Part shown: one piece after another, positions 12,440 through 19,601 of the stretch
Layout: every line of letters starts with the position of its first letter
Position numbering within the stretch: the stretch's first letter is position 1
Assembly: GCA_046262015.1 (NCBI GenBank)
Contig: JBHENN010000015.1
Location: forward strand, 1 to 26,227
Source: JBHENN01 sp046262015
GTDB taxonomy: Bacteria > Actinomycetota > CADDZG01 > WHSQ01
Length of the DNA: 26,227 nt
Direction: 5' to 3'
Program-made: the position numbers and the translations under genes
Notes under the pieces: generated by a model
What the model was told of the DNA's origin: nothing
Database searches by the model: none
What the model saw: the letters and a program-made list of their open reading frames with translations, nothing else

Positions 12440-13667
12440 CGAGACGGGAGCCTCCCAACCGACCGACCTCCAGGGGCACCCGGACCTCGACCGCGGTCCC
12501 CTTCGCCGCCGCGGACCGGATCGTCAGGCGTCCGCGGATGAGCGCGATCCGCTCCTTCATCCCCAGCAACCCGTAGGACGTTTCGGGCCGGCCCCGTTGG
12601 TACCCGACCAGGTCGAACCCGCGCCCCGTATCCACGACGCGCATCGCGACCTCGCGCCCGTCCGACGAGGTCTCGAGCCCGATCTCGACGCGGCACGGCC
12701 CCGCATGCTTGCGGATGTTGTTGAGGGTCTCCTGGGCGATCCGGTACAGGGTCGTCTCGAGGTGCCCCGGCAGCGCCCGGTCCAGGTCGGTGGCGATCGA
12801 CACGTCGAACTCATCACCGAGGGTCCGGCGCGCCAGTGCCTCGAGAGCGGGGGCGATGCCGAGGTCGTCGAGCGTGGTCGGTCGGAGGTCGTAGATCGCG
12901 CTCCGCGCCTCGGCGAGCGCCTCGTCTATCAACGACTTGGCCGCCTCTAGCTCACTCCGCGCTTGGAGCGGATCGCTCTCGAGCGACCGTTCGCACGCGT
13001 TCACCCGGTACCACACCGAGATGAGCTGTTGCATGACCCCGTCGTGGATGTCGGTCGCGACCCGCCTGCGTTCCTCCTCCTGGGCCTGGACGGTGCGTTC
13101 GATGATCCCTTCGAGCGCCCGCTCCTTGCGTTCGAGCTCGAGGAAGAGCGCGGCGTGCTCCACGGCCGCCGCCAGCAACGATGCAACGTGCTCGAGGAAC
13201 GCCACGGTGCCGCGCGCGAACGTCGTGCTGGCCTCGTTGTGGATGCTGACCGCTCCCGTGACGTTGCCGCTGGCAGATGCGAGCGGCACCGAGACCAGCG
13301 ATCGGTAGCGCTCCGTCTCCGGCTCGTGCACGTAACGGGCGTGCCTCCGGGCATCGTCTTCGACGACCACCGGCGACGCGTGCTCGGCGACCCAGCCGGT
13401 TATCCCCGCACCCAGCGCCGGACCTGCTCGCCCGACCGCCGGCGCGTGAACGCCCGTGGCGGCCCGGAGCACCAATGACCCCCGCACGGGGTCGACGAGA
13501 TGCACGAAGCACGCGTCGGCTCCGGTCGCCTGCACGATGAGGTCGGCGGTCGCCTGGAGGACGAGGTCGAGGTTCGTTCCGGAGAAGAGCACCTCGATGA
13601 CCCGGTTGAGGACGCGGTCCTCGGCATCGACCGGTTCCGAGATGCCGGTCGGGATGGGGTCGCTCAT
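12435..13667 (-). CDS. Cytosolic GAF-domain histidine kinase (HisKA_3/NarL type)
   Basis: 410 aa from an ATG at 13667, with no membrane segments, so it senses an internal signal. A GAF domain covers about residues 20-175 (G-A-D-A-C-F-V-H-L, G-I-T-G-W-V-A, R-S-L-V-S-V-P-L). A coiled linker leads to the HisKA_3 dimerisation domain with E-E-R-R-R-V-A-T-D-I-H-D-G; H208 is the phosphoacceptor. The ATPase domain has the N box E-T-L-N-N-I-R-K-H-A (313-322), G1 box D-T-G-R-G-F (346-351) and G-L-L-G-M-K-E-R (366-373). GAF domains of this type bind small ligands, haem or cyclic nucleotides; the ligand here is not evident. It overlaps the response regulator gene. It is 79 bp downstream of the CBS genes and phosphoribulokinase, suggesting a link to carbon or energy status. 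Confidence 0.9.
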   Translation of the reverse strand: MSDPIPTGISEPVDAEDRVLNRVIEVLFSGTNLDLVLQATADLIVQATGADACFVHLVDPVRGSLVLRAATGVHAPAVGRAGPALGAGITGWVAEHASPVVVEDDARRHARYVHEPETERYRSLVSVPLASASGNVTGAVSIHNEASTTFARGTVAFLEHVASLLAAAVEHAALFLELERKERALEGIIERTVQAQEEERRRVATDIHDGVMQQLISVWYRVNACERSLESDPLQARSELEAAKSLIDEALAEARSAIYDLRPTTLDDLGIAPALEALARRTLGDEFDVSIATDLDRALPGHLETTLYRIAQETLNNIRKHAGPCRVEIGLETSSDGREVAMRVVDTGRGFDLVGYQRGRPETSYGLLGMKERIALIRGRLTIRSAAAKGTAVEVRVPLEVGRLGGSRLD

Positions 13668-13746
13668 CGGTCCTCTCGCTGGGCTGTGGTCGAGGCGACC
13701 ACTCTAGTGACGAGCGAGGGTCCTGCGCGCTCCTCCCGGCGGAGGC

Positions 13747-14178
13747 TCAGCCCAGGGCTGGCTCCGAGGCGGGCGTGTCCACGTCCTCGTCGGTGGCCGC
13801 CACCCCCGCGAGGTCCCTGAGACTGACGATCCCCACCAATCCCCCGTTCTCCACGACCGGAAGGTGGCGGTAGTTGTTGTCCAGCATCATCCGCAGGGCG
13901 GCGCCCGCACCCGTGGTCGGCGAGACGGTCGCGGGGTCGGCGGTCATGCAGTCCGAGACATTGGTGCTCCACGGCACCAGGCCATGAGCCACGGCCCGCA
14001 GCACGTCACGCTCGGTGATGATCCCCTCGATGTTGCGGCCTTTCATAACGACCGCTGAACCGACCCCTCGTTCGACCATCACCTGAGCGGCGTGGTCCAG
14101 CGTCTCGGACGCGGGCATCGTGACGACGTGGTTGCTCATGCGATCGCGCACCGTCTCGTGCTCTTGCGTCGGAGTCAC
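13747..14178 (-). CDS. CBS-pair protein 1
   Basis: 143 aa consisting of two CBS motifs and little else. The first runs about residues 13-62 (V-T-M-P-A-S-E-T-L-D-H-A-A-Q-V-M, G-I-I-T-E-R-D-V-L-R) and the second about 75-128 (D-P-A-T-V-S-P, R-H-L-P-V-V-E-N-G-G-L-V-G-I-V-S-L-R-D-L). A CBS pair (Bateman module) typically binds AMP, ATP or S-adenosylmethionine and reports energy state. The GTG at 14178 overlaps the stop of CBS-pair protein 2 as GTGA. The tail is Asp/Glu-rich. The placement after phosphoribulokinase and before a histidine kinase suggests energy-dependent control of the Calvin cycle, as CBS proteins do elsewhere for other enzymes; the target is not known. Confidence 0.85.
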   Translation of the reverse strand: MTPTQEHETVRDRMSNHVVTMPASETLDHAAQVMVERGVGSAVVMKGRNIEGIITERDVLRAVAHGLVPWSTNVSDCMTADPATVSPTTGAGAALRMMLDNNYRHLPVVENGGLVGIVSLRDLAGVAATDEDVDTPASEPALG

Positions 14179-14588
14179 GTCGTCGTGCTCGCTCCCGCCC
14201 CGGCCTCCTGGGGCATCGTGTCGAGGAGCCCTCGCAACAGGTCCCGGATCGAGAGAACGCCCGCGACGCTGCCCTCCTCATCGACGACGATGAGGTGACG
14301 GAACCCGCCGGAGATCAACCGGCGGCCGGCCTCGATCGCATCCCACGTCAGGGACGCGGTGATCGCCTGGGGGGTCATGTACCCCTCGACGTGGGTGCTC
14401 TGTGGGTCGGCCCCTTCGGCCACGGCGCGAAGAACGTCCCGCTCGGTGAGGATGCCGGGGCTCCCGTCGTCGGCGATGACGACGGCCGACCCGACGCGCC
14501 GTTCGTGCATCTTCCGCGCCGCGTCGGCCAGGCACTCCTGCGGTCCCACGGAGAGGACCTGGTCGCTGATGAGGGGACCGATGTCCAT
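14175..14588 (-). CDS. CBS-pair protein 2
   Basis: 137 aa from an ATG at 14588, one base after the phosphoribulokinase stop (TGA-C-ATG); a GTG at 14609 would add seven residues overlapping that gene. Two CBS motifs fill the protein. The first is at about residues 4-54 (V-L-S-V-G-P-Q-E-C-L-A-D-A-A, G-I-L-T-E-R-D-V-L-R-A-V-A-E-G-A-D-P) and the second at about 66-120 (R-H-L-I-V-V-D-E-E-G-S-V-A-G-V-L-S-I-R-D-L-L). It is a close paralogue of the next gene, sharing E-R-R-V-G-S-A-V-V versus E-R-G-V-G-S-A-V-V and the T-E-R-D-V-L-R-A-V-A core. Tandem duplication with translational coupling suggests a heteromeric CBS complex sensing adenine nucleotides. Confidence 0.85.
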   Translation of the reverse strand: MDIGPLISDQVLSVGPQECLADAARKMHERRVGSAVVIADDGSPGILTERDVLRAVAEGADPQSTHVEGYMTPQAITASLTWDAIEAGRRLISGGFRHLIVVDEEGSVAGVLSIRDLLRGLLDTMPQEAGAGASTTT

Positions 14589-14589
14589 G

Positions 14590-15570
14590 TCAGGTCGCGA
14601 CCTTCGCACTCAGCAGCTGGACCACGAGTAGCAACTGGGTCAGGGCCAGCGATTCCGACCGCAGCGTCTCGTCGCCGACCTGGAAGCTGCCGATCGTGCT
14701 GCGGTCGACGTGCTTCGCGTCGATGCTCATGCCTTCCAGGATCAGACGCTCGACGTTGGCGGAGAGCTCGGGATCGACCGATCCGTCGACCTCGACGACG
14801 TCCACCGGCTTACCCCGGTCGCGCGCGAGCGAGATGCGGATCGGCCGGAACTGGTCGACCCGCGCCCGCTCCGCGATATCGATCAGATAGGGATGCGCCA
14901 GGGTGGGCCGCAGCACCAAGCGGACGTTCAGGGCGTCCGGCGCGACGTCCAGTGACGCCCCAGGAGGGTGGAAGCGCACGACGATGTCCGCGAGCTCGCG
15001 CTGCGGCCGGATATAGGCCTCCGAGTCCGGCTCCCGCTTCTCGAGGTCCGCGATCACCTGGTCGGACTCGTAACCGCGCTTGGACGTGTCGCGATCGATC
15101 TTCCACTGGCGGCGTAGATCCTCGGGAGGATCGAGGTAGACCTTGACGTCGTAGCAGTCCCGCATCGCCTTCGTGTGGAACCCGAGCAACCCCTCGACGA
15201 CTACGAGCTCGCGGGGATGGACCAGCTCGGGCGCGCCCAACGTGCCGTCCGCGTGCTGATACACGGGCTTGAGGATCGGCTCTCCAGCGGCGAGCAGCTT
15301 CAGGTGCTGCTCCATGATGTCGACGTAGTTGCACTCTGGGTTGAGCGGGGTGATCGACATCTCCTTGCGCGCCTCGCGGTCGTAGCGGTGATAGTCGTCG
15401 CTACAGACGTGCGTCACCCGATCGGTACCGAAGACGTTGGCGATACCCCGAGTCATGGTCGTCTTGCCGGCCGCGGAGTCACCCACTATCCCCAAAAGGA
15501 CCGGCTTGTCGCGCGGCGGCCCGGGGATGGCGCGCGTCACGTCGGTGGAGGAATTCGTCACGGTCGCCAT
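14590..15570 (-). CDS. prk: Phosphoribulokinase
   Basis: 326 aa; phosphorylates ribulose 5-phosphate to RuBP with ATP, the Calvin-cycle-specific step feeding RuBisCO. The P-loop is at about residues 30-38 (G-D-S-A-A-G-K-T-T). Next come C-S-D-D-Y-H-R-Y-D-R (about 56-65), carrying the catalytic Asp and sugar-phosphate contacts, then L-N-P-E-C-N-Y-V-D-I-M, H-P-R-E-L-V-V-V-E-G-L-L-G-F (Walker B-like) and R-D-T-S-K-R-G-Y. The order fits the PRK/uridine-kinase family with the length of octameric or cyanobacterial-type enzymes. No clear Shine-Dalgarno precedes the ATG at 15570; a TATGTT 8 bp upstream suggests a nearly leaderless transcript. First gene of the prk-CBS-CBS-kinase-regulator operon, divergent from rpe. 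Confidence 0.92.
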   Translation of the reverse strand: MATVTNSSTDVTRAIPGPPRDKPVLLGIVGDSAAGKTTMTRGIANVFGTDRVTHVCSDDYHRYDREARKEMSITPLNPECNYVDIMEQHLKLLAAGEPILKPVYQHADGTLGAPELVHPRELVVVEGLLGFHTKAMRDCYDVKVYLDPPEDLRRQWKIDRDTSKRGYESDQVIADLEKREPDSEAYIRPQRELADIVVRFHPPGASLDVAPDALNVRLVLRPTLAHPYLIDIAERARVDQFRPIRISLARDRGKPVDVVEVDGSVDPELSANVERLILEGMSIDAKHVDRSTIGSFQVGDETLRSESLALTQLLLVVQLLSAKVAT

Positions 15571-15601
15571 AGTGACCCAACATAGACAACCCGCCCTAGC
15601 G

Positions 15602-15614
15602 CCGCATCATGCGG
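15602..15614. repeat. Palindrome CCGCAT-C-ATGCGG upstream of prk
   Basis: Perfect 6-bp dyad, 32 bp upstream of the prk start, in the 193-bp divergent prk/rpe region. It falls near where the prk -35 element would be and could be an operator. Confidence 0.35.
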
Positions 15615-15663
15615 AGGTAGGGGAACGCGCTTCGAGGACTCCTCCCCCGGCGGAGTGAGGACC

Positions 15664-15681
15664 CTCACCCAGCGGGGTGAG
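15664..15681. repeat. Perfect hairpin CTCACCC-AGCG-GGGTGAG
   Basis: A 7-bp stem with a 4-nt loop in the middle of the divergent prk/rpe intergenic region. It has no T-tract and no gene ends nearby, so it is more likely an operator or an RNA structure in the rpe leader than a terminator. Confidence 0.4.
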
Positions 15682-15713
15682 AACGAGCAGGCCCGCCCTC
15701 TCCCCCACGAAGT

Positions 15714-15735
15714 CCGACCTTCGGGGAATGGTCGG
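15714..15735. repeat. Inverted repeat CCGACC-N10-GGTCGG upstream of rpe
   Basis: A 6-bp inverted repeat with half-site centres 16 bp apart, ending 28 bp before the rpe start. It sits where a regulator could control the rpe-tkt-gap operon. It does not match the TTAGA-N6-CTTAA repeats at cbbL/cbbR. Confidence 0.3.
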
Positions 15736-15763
15736 GCCGGACCTGGGCATCTAGCCTTGGGAG

Positions 15764-16456
15764 ATGACCACCGATATCGAGCCGGCGATCGTCGCGTCCG
15801 TCCTGAGCGCGGATCAGGGCAGACTCGCCGACGTATGCCGCGCCCTCGAGCAAGCCGGGATCGACGGTATCCAGTGGGACGTCATGGATGGGCACTTCGT
15901 ACCGAACCTGACCGTTGGACCCGGGGTCGTCGAGGCGTGCCGGGCGGCTACCGAACTGCCGTTCGAGGCGCACTTGATGATCGAGGAGCCGGAGAGGTCG
16001 ATGGAGCGATACATCGCCGCGGGCTGTGACTGCGTGATCGTCCACGCCGAGGCTTGCCGGCACCTGCACCGGACGCTCGAGTCGATCCGCGCGTCCGGCG
16101 CGCGCGCCGGAGTGGCGCTGAACCCGTCGACCCCACTGGACGCGGTGCGTCACGTCGTCGATCTCGTCGATCTCCTGCTCGTCATGACCGTCAACCCCGG
16201 CTTCGGCGGCCAGTCCTACATCGCGACGATGGAGCCCGAGATCCGAGAGGCGCGCACGATGGTCGACTCCGAAGGCCGGGACGTGCCGGTAGAGGTGGAC
16301 GGCGGCATCGCGCAGAACACGATCGCCGCGGCCGCGGGGGCGGGGGCCGATCGCTTCGTCGTTGGTTCGGCACTGTTCGCGCCCGAAGGGTTCGACGCGA
16401 TCCTGACCGACCTCCGAGGGGCGCTCGGGACGGGTCCTAGAGTGGGGGTTTCATGA
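15764..16456 (+). CDS. rpe: Ribulose-phosphate 3-epimerase
   Basis: 230 aa; interconverts xylulose 5-phosphate and ribulose 5-phosphate in the regenerative phase of the Calvin cycle. It is a TIM barrel with the family's metal-binding and catalytic patterns. These are A-S-V-L-S-A-D at the start, W-D-V-M-D-G-H-F-V-P-N-L-T-V-G-P (about residues 38-53), E-A-H-L-M-I-E-E-P, and L-V-M-T-V-N-P-G-F-G-G-Q. The phosphate-binding end is V-E-V-D-G-G-I then F-V-V-G-S-A-L-F. The ATG at 15764 is preceded directly by GGGAG, which is unusually close. It is the first gene of a plus-strand operon, and its stop overlaps the transketolase start as ATGA. Confidence 0.95.
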   Translation: MTTDIEPAIVASVLSADQGRLADVCRALEQAGIDGIQWDVMDGHFVPNLTVGPGVVEACRAATELPFEAHLMIEEPERSMERYIAAGCDCVIVHAEACRHLHRTLESIRASGARAGVALNPSTPLDAVRHVVDLVDLLLVMTVNPGFGGQSYIATMEPEIREARTMVDSEGRDVPVEVDGGIAQNTIAAAAGAGADRFVVGSALFAPEGFDAILTDLRGALGTGPRVGVS

Positions 16457-18516
16457 CGTCCATCACGACGACCGCACGCTCCACCGCCGCGCTCGACGAG
16501 CTCTGCATCAACACCATCCGGACCCTGTCGATCGACGCCGTCGAGCGGGCCGCGTCGGGACACCCCGGCGCGCCGATGGGGGCAGCGCCGATGGCGTACG
16601 TGCTATGGACGCGCTTCCTCAAGCACAACCCGGCGGACCCGCACTGGATCGATCGCGACCGCTTCGTGCTCTCGGCGGGGCATGCCTCGATGCTCCTGTA
16701 CAGCCTTCTGCACCTGACCGGTTACGACCTCCCCTTGGCCGAGCTGAAGGCGTTCCGTCAGTACGAGTCCAAGACCCCAGGCCACCCCGAGTACCGGCAC
16801 ACGCCCGGGGTCGAGACGACGACCGGCCCTCTCGGACAAGGGTTCGCCACCGGGGTGGGGATGGCCATGGCGGAGCGCTACCTTGCGGATCGCTACAACT
16901 CGCCCGGCTACGACCTGATCGATCACTTCACGTACGCGATCGTCTCGGACGGCGACCTGATGGAGGGGGTCTCTTCGGAGGCGGCTTCTCTGGCAGGGCA
17001 TCTCCGCCTCGGAAAGCTCGTCTATCTGTACGACTCGAACGGGATATCGATCGACGGCTCAACCGAGCTTGCGTTCACCGAGGACGTCGGCGCCCGCTTC
17101 GAGGCGTACCACTGGCACGTCCAGCAGGTCGACGACGGGAACGACCTCGACGCGCTCGAGCGCGCGATCGCGGTGGGCCGCGACGACCCGCGGCCGTCGC
17201 TGATCGTGGTGAAGACCCACATCGGGTACGGCGCGCCGACCAAGCAGGATTCCGAGAAGGCTCACGGCGAAGCGCTCGGTCCGGACGAGGTGCGCGGGGC
17301 CAAGGCGTTCTACGGATGGCCCGAAGACGAAGAGTTCCTGATCCCGGACGAAGCGCTCACGCGCATGCGCAGCGCGCTCGAGACCGGTGCACAGCAGCAG
17401 CAGCGGTGGGCGGACCTGAAGGAGGCCTGCCGCCGGGAGCACCCCGACGTGGTCGACGAGCTCGAGCGCGTCCTGGCGAACGAGCTGCCGAACGGATGGG
17501 ATGCCGACGCGCCCTCGTTCTCGGTCGACGACGACAGCATGGCGACCCGCAAAGCCTCGGGCGCAGCCATCAACGCGTTCGCTCCTCGCTTGCCCGAGCT
17601 GGTCGGGGGGTCCGCCGACCTCGCCGGTTCCAACAACACCGCCATCAAGGACGCTCCTGCCTTCGGACCGGGCACCGCAGGCCCGAACATCAACTTCGGG
17701 GTGCGCGAGCACGCCATGGGGGCCGCCGTTAACGGGCTGGCGATGCATGGAGGCCTACGGCCGTACGGCGCGACGTTCCTGATCTTCTCGGACTACATGC
17801 GGCCGGCGGTACGCCTGGCCTCCCTGTCCCAGATCCCGAGCATCTTCGTGTTCACCCACGACTCCATCGGCCTCGGTGAGGACGGACCGACCCACCAACC
17901 GATCGAGCACCTCGCGTCGCTGCGCGCGATGCCGAGGCTGGTGGTGCTACGTCCGGCGGACGCCAACGAGACGATCCAGGCATGGCGCTTCGCGCTCGGT
18001 TACCGCGACGGTCCGGTGGCGTTCTCGCTCACCCGCCAGGGGCTTCCGATCCTCGAGGGGACGGCGCGCGGCCGGCCTCCGGTCGAGCGCGGGGCATACA
18101 TCCTGGAAGAAGCCGCGGATGGGGACCCGGATGTCATCGTCATCGCCACGGGCTCGGAGGTCCACGTTGCAGTCGAAGCCGCTCGCCGACTGGCCGACCG
18201 GCAGGTCTCCGTGCGCGTGGTGAGCATGCCGTCGTGGGAGCTGTTCGAACGGCAGTCCCTCGACTACCGAGAGCGGGTCCTTCCGCGTCACGTCCGGGCG
18301 CGGGTCTCGGTCGAAGCGGGTGCGACCTTCGGATGGACCCGTTGGGTAGGAGAGGAGGGGGTCGTGATAGGTGTCGACCGTTACGGGGCTTCGGCCCCGG
18401 GTGAGGTAGTGCTGCGCGAGCTGGGATTCACTCCCGAGCACGTGGTCCAGAGGGCGCTCCAGGTCCTCGAGACCACGACCGGCCACGGGAAAGCGAGAGA
18501 AAGGGTGGGGCGATGA
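16453..18516 (+). CDS. tkt: Transketolase
   Basis: 687 aa, normal length for the family. A thiamine diphosphate enzyme that moves two-carbon units among sugar phosphates to regenerate pentose phosphates. The N-terminal pyrophosphate domain has S-G-H-P-G-A-P-M-G (about residues 35-43), the conserved G-P-L-G-Q-G, and the ThDP/Mg motif S-D-G-D-L-M-E-G-V beginning near residue 165 and continuing to L-Y-D-S-N. The pyrimidine domain contains R-E-H-A-M-G-A (glutamate that activates ThDP), G-L-G-E-D-G-P-T-H-Q-P and E-H-L-A-S-L-R. The C-terminal domain has V-E-A-G-A-T-F-G-W and G-V-D-R-Y-G-A-S-A-P-G. It overlaps both neighbours by ATGA, so rpe, tkt and gap are translated as a coupled set. Confidence 0.96.
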   Translation: MTSITTTARSTAALDELCINTIRTLSIDAVERAASGHPGAPMGAAPMAYVLWTRFLKHNPADPHWIDRDRFVLSAGHASMLLYSLLHLTGYDLPLAELKAFRQYESKTPGHPEYRHTPGVETTTGPLGQGFATGVGMAMAERYLADRYNSPGYDLIDHFTYAIVSDGDLMEGVSSEAASLAGHLRLGKLVYLYDSNGISIDGSTELAFTEDVGARFEAYHWHVQQVDDGNDLDALERAIAVGRDDPRPSLIVVKTHIGYGAPTKQDSEKAHGEALGPDEVRGAKAFYGWPEDEEFLIPDEALTRMRSALETGAQQQQRWADLKEACRREHPDVVDELERVLANELPNGWDADAPSFSVDDDSMATRKASGAAINAFAPRLPELVGGSADLAGSNNTAIKDAPAFGPGTAGPNINFGVREHAMGAAVNGLAMHGGLRPYGATFLIFSDYMRPAVRLASLSQIPSIFVFTHDSIGLGEDGPTHQPIEHLASLRAMPRLVVLRPADANETIQAWRFALGYRDGPVAFSLTRQGLPILEGTARGRPPVERGAYILEEAADGDPDVIVIATGSEVHVAVEAARRLADRQVSVRVVSMPSWELFERQSLDYRERVLPRHVRARVSVEAGATFGWTRWVGEEGVVIGVDRYGASAPGEVVLRELGFTPEHVVQRALQVLETTTGHGKARERVGR

Positions 18517-19601
18517 CCGTCCGAGTAGCCATCAACGGGTTCGGCCGGATCGGCCGGCAGGTGCTCCGTCAGATCTCGAGCGACCACGATGACCTCGAGG
18601 TCGTCGTCATCAACTCGGTGCGCGCCGAACCAGATCTGTGCGCCCATCTGTTCAAGTACGACTCGGTGTTCGGCCGCTACCCGGGCGTCGTGGACCACGA
18701 CGACGACCACATCATCGTGGACGGACATCCCATAAGGGTCAGCGCGCAGCCCGATCCCCTTCTGTGCCCCTGGCACGCGTACGACGTCGACGTCGTGATC
18801 GAGTCGACGGGGCGCTTCACCGACCGGGACGCGGCCGCGCAGCACCTCAAGGCGGGCGCGGCGAAGGTGATCATCACGGCTCCCGCGCGCTACGACGACG
18901 CGACGATCGTGATGGGCGTCAACGACGACATCTACGATCCCGACTCACACGACGTGATCTCCGCGGGCTCCTGCACCACGAACTGCCTGGGGCCCGTGCT
19001 GAAGGTCCTGGACGAGAGCTACACGATCGTCAGCGGTCTCATGACGACCGTGCACGCGTACACGCGCGACCAAGAGCTGCTCGATGGGACGCACAGCGAC
19101 ATGCGCCGGGCGCGCGCGGCAACGCTCAACATGTGCCCCACGCAGACAGGTGCCGCCAAGGCGATCGACCGCATCCTGCCGGACCTGTCGGGCAAGATCG
19201 TCGGCCTCGCGGTACGCGTCCCGCTGCCCGATGTCTCGCTGGTCGATCTCTCGGTCCGTCTCGAGAAGGCGCCCAAGGTGGACGCGGTGAACCAGATGTT
19301 CAGCGAGGTCGCGGCGGGCGCGCTCGAGGGTATCCTCGACGCTACCGAGGAGCCCCTCGTGTCGAGCGACTTCCACGGTGACCATCACTCGGCGATCGTC
19401 GACCTGCCCTCGACCCGGCGCGCCCCCGGTGGGTTCGTCAAGGTCCTGGCCTGGTACGACAACGAGACCGGCTACAGCGCGCGGGTGATCGATCTGCTGC
19501 ATCTGGTAGGGGCGAGCCTCGACTCGGAGGGAACCACGGCGACCGACGCCCGTGCGGCCGCCCCCCGTGAGGACGCGCCCGCGGAGCCTCAGCCCGCTTA
19601 G
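18513..19601 (+). CDS. gap: Glyceraldehyde-3-phosphate dehydrogenase
   Basis: 362 aa; in this context reduces 1,3-bisphosphoglycerate. The Rossmann start is G-F-G-R-I-G-R (residues 9-15). The catalytic motif is S-C-T-T-N-C with C154 as nucleophile, and H-A-Y-T-R-D-Q carries the base histidine. W-Y-D-N-E-T-G-Y near the end binds cofactor. After the second strand the sequence reads I-N-S-V, where NAD-specific enzymes usually have (I/V)-N-D-L. The Asp that contacts the NAD ribose is thus replaced by Ser35, which would suit NADPH use, though this is inference. About 25 extra C-terminal residues are Ala/Pro/Glu-rich with no cysteines, unlike CP12-type extensions. The start overlaps tkt (ATGA), and the TAG stop overlaps the opposing gene's stop by four bases. 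Confidence 0.94.
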   Translation: MTVRVAINGFGRIGRQVLRQISSDHDDLEVVVINSVRAEPDLCAHLFKYDSVFGRYPGVVDHDDDHIIVDGHPIRVSAQPDPLLCPWHAYDVDVVIESTGRFTDRDAAAQHLKAGAAKVIITAPARYDDATIVMGVNDDIYDPDSHDVISAGSCTTNCLGPVLKVLDESYTIVSGLMTTVHAYTRDQELLDGTHSDMRRARAATLNMCPTQTGAAKAIDRILPDLSGKIVGLAVRVPLPDVSLVDLSVRLEKAPKVDAVNQMFSEVAAGALEGILDATEEPLVSSDFHGDHHSAIVDLPSTRRAPGGFVKVLAWYDNETGYSARVIDLLHLVGASLDSEGTTATDARAAAPREDAPAEPQPA

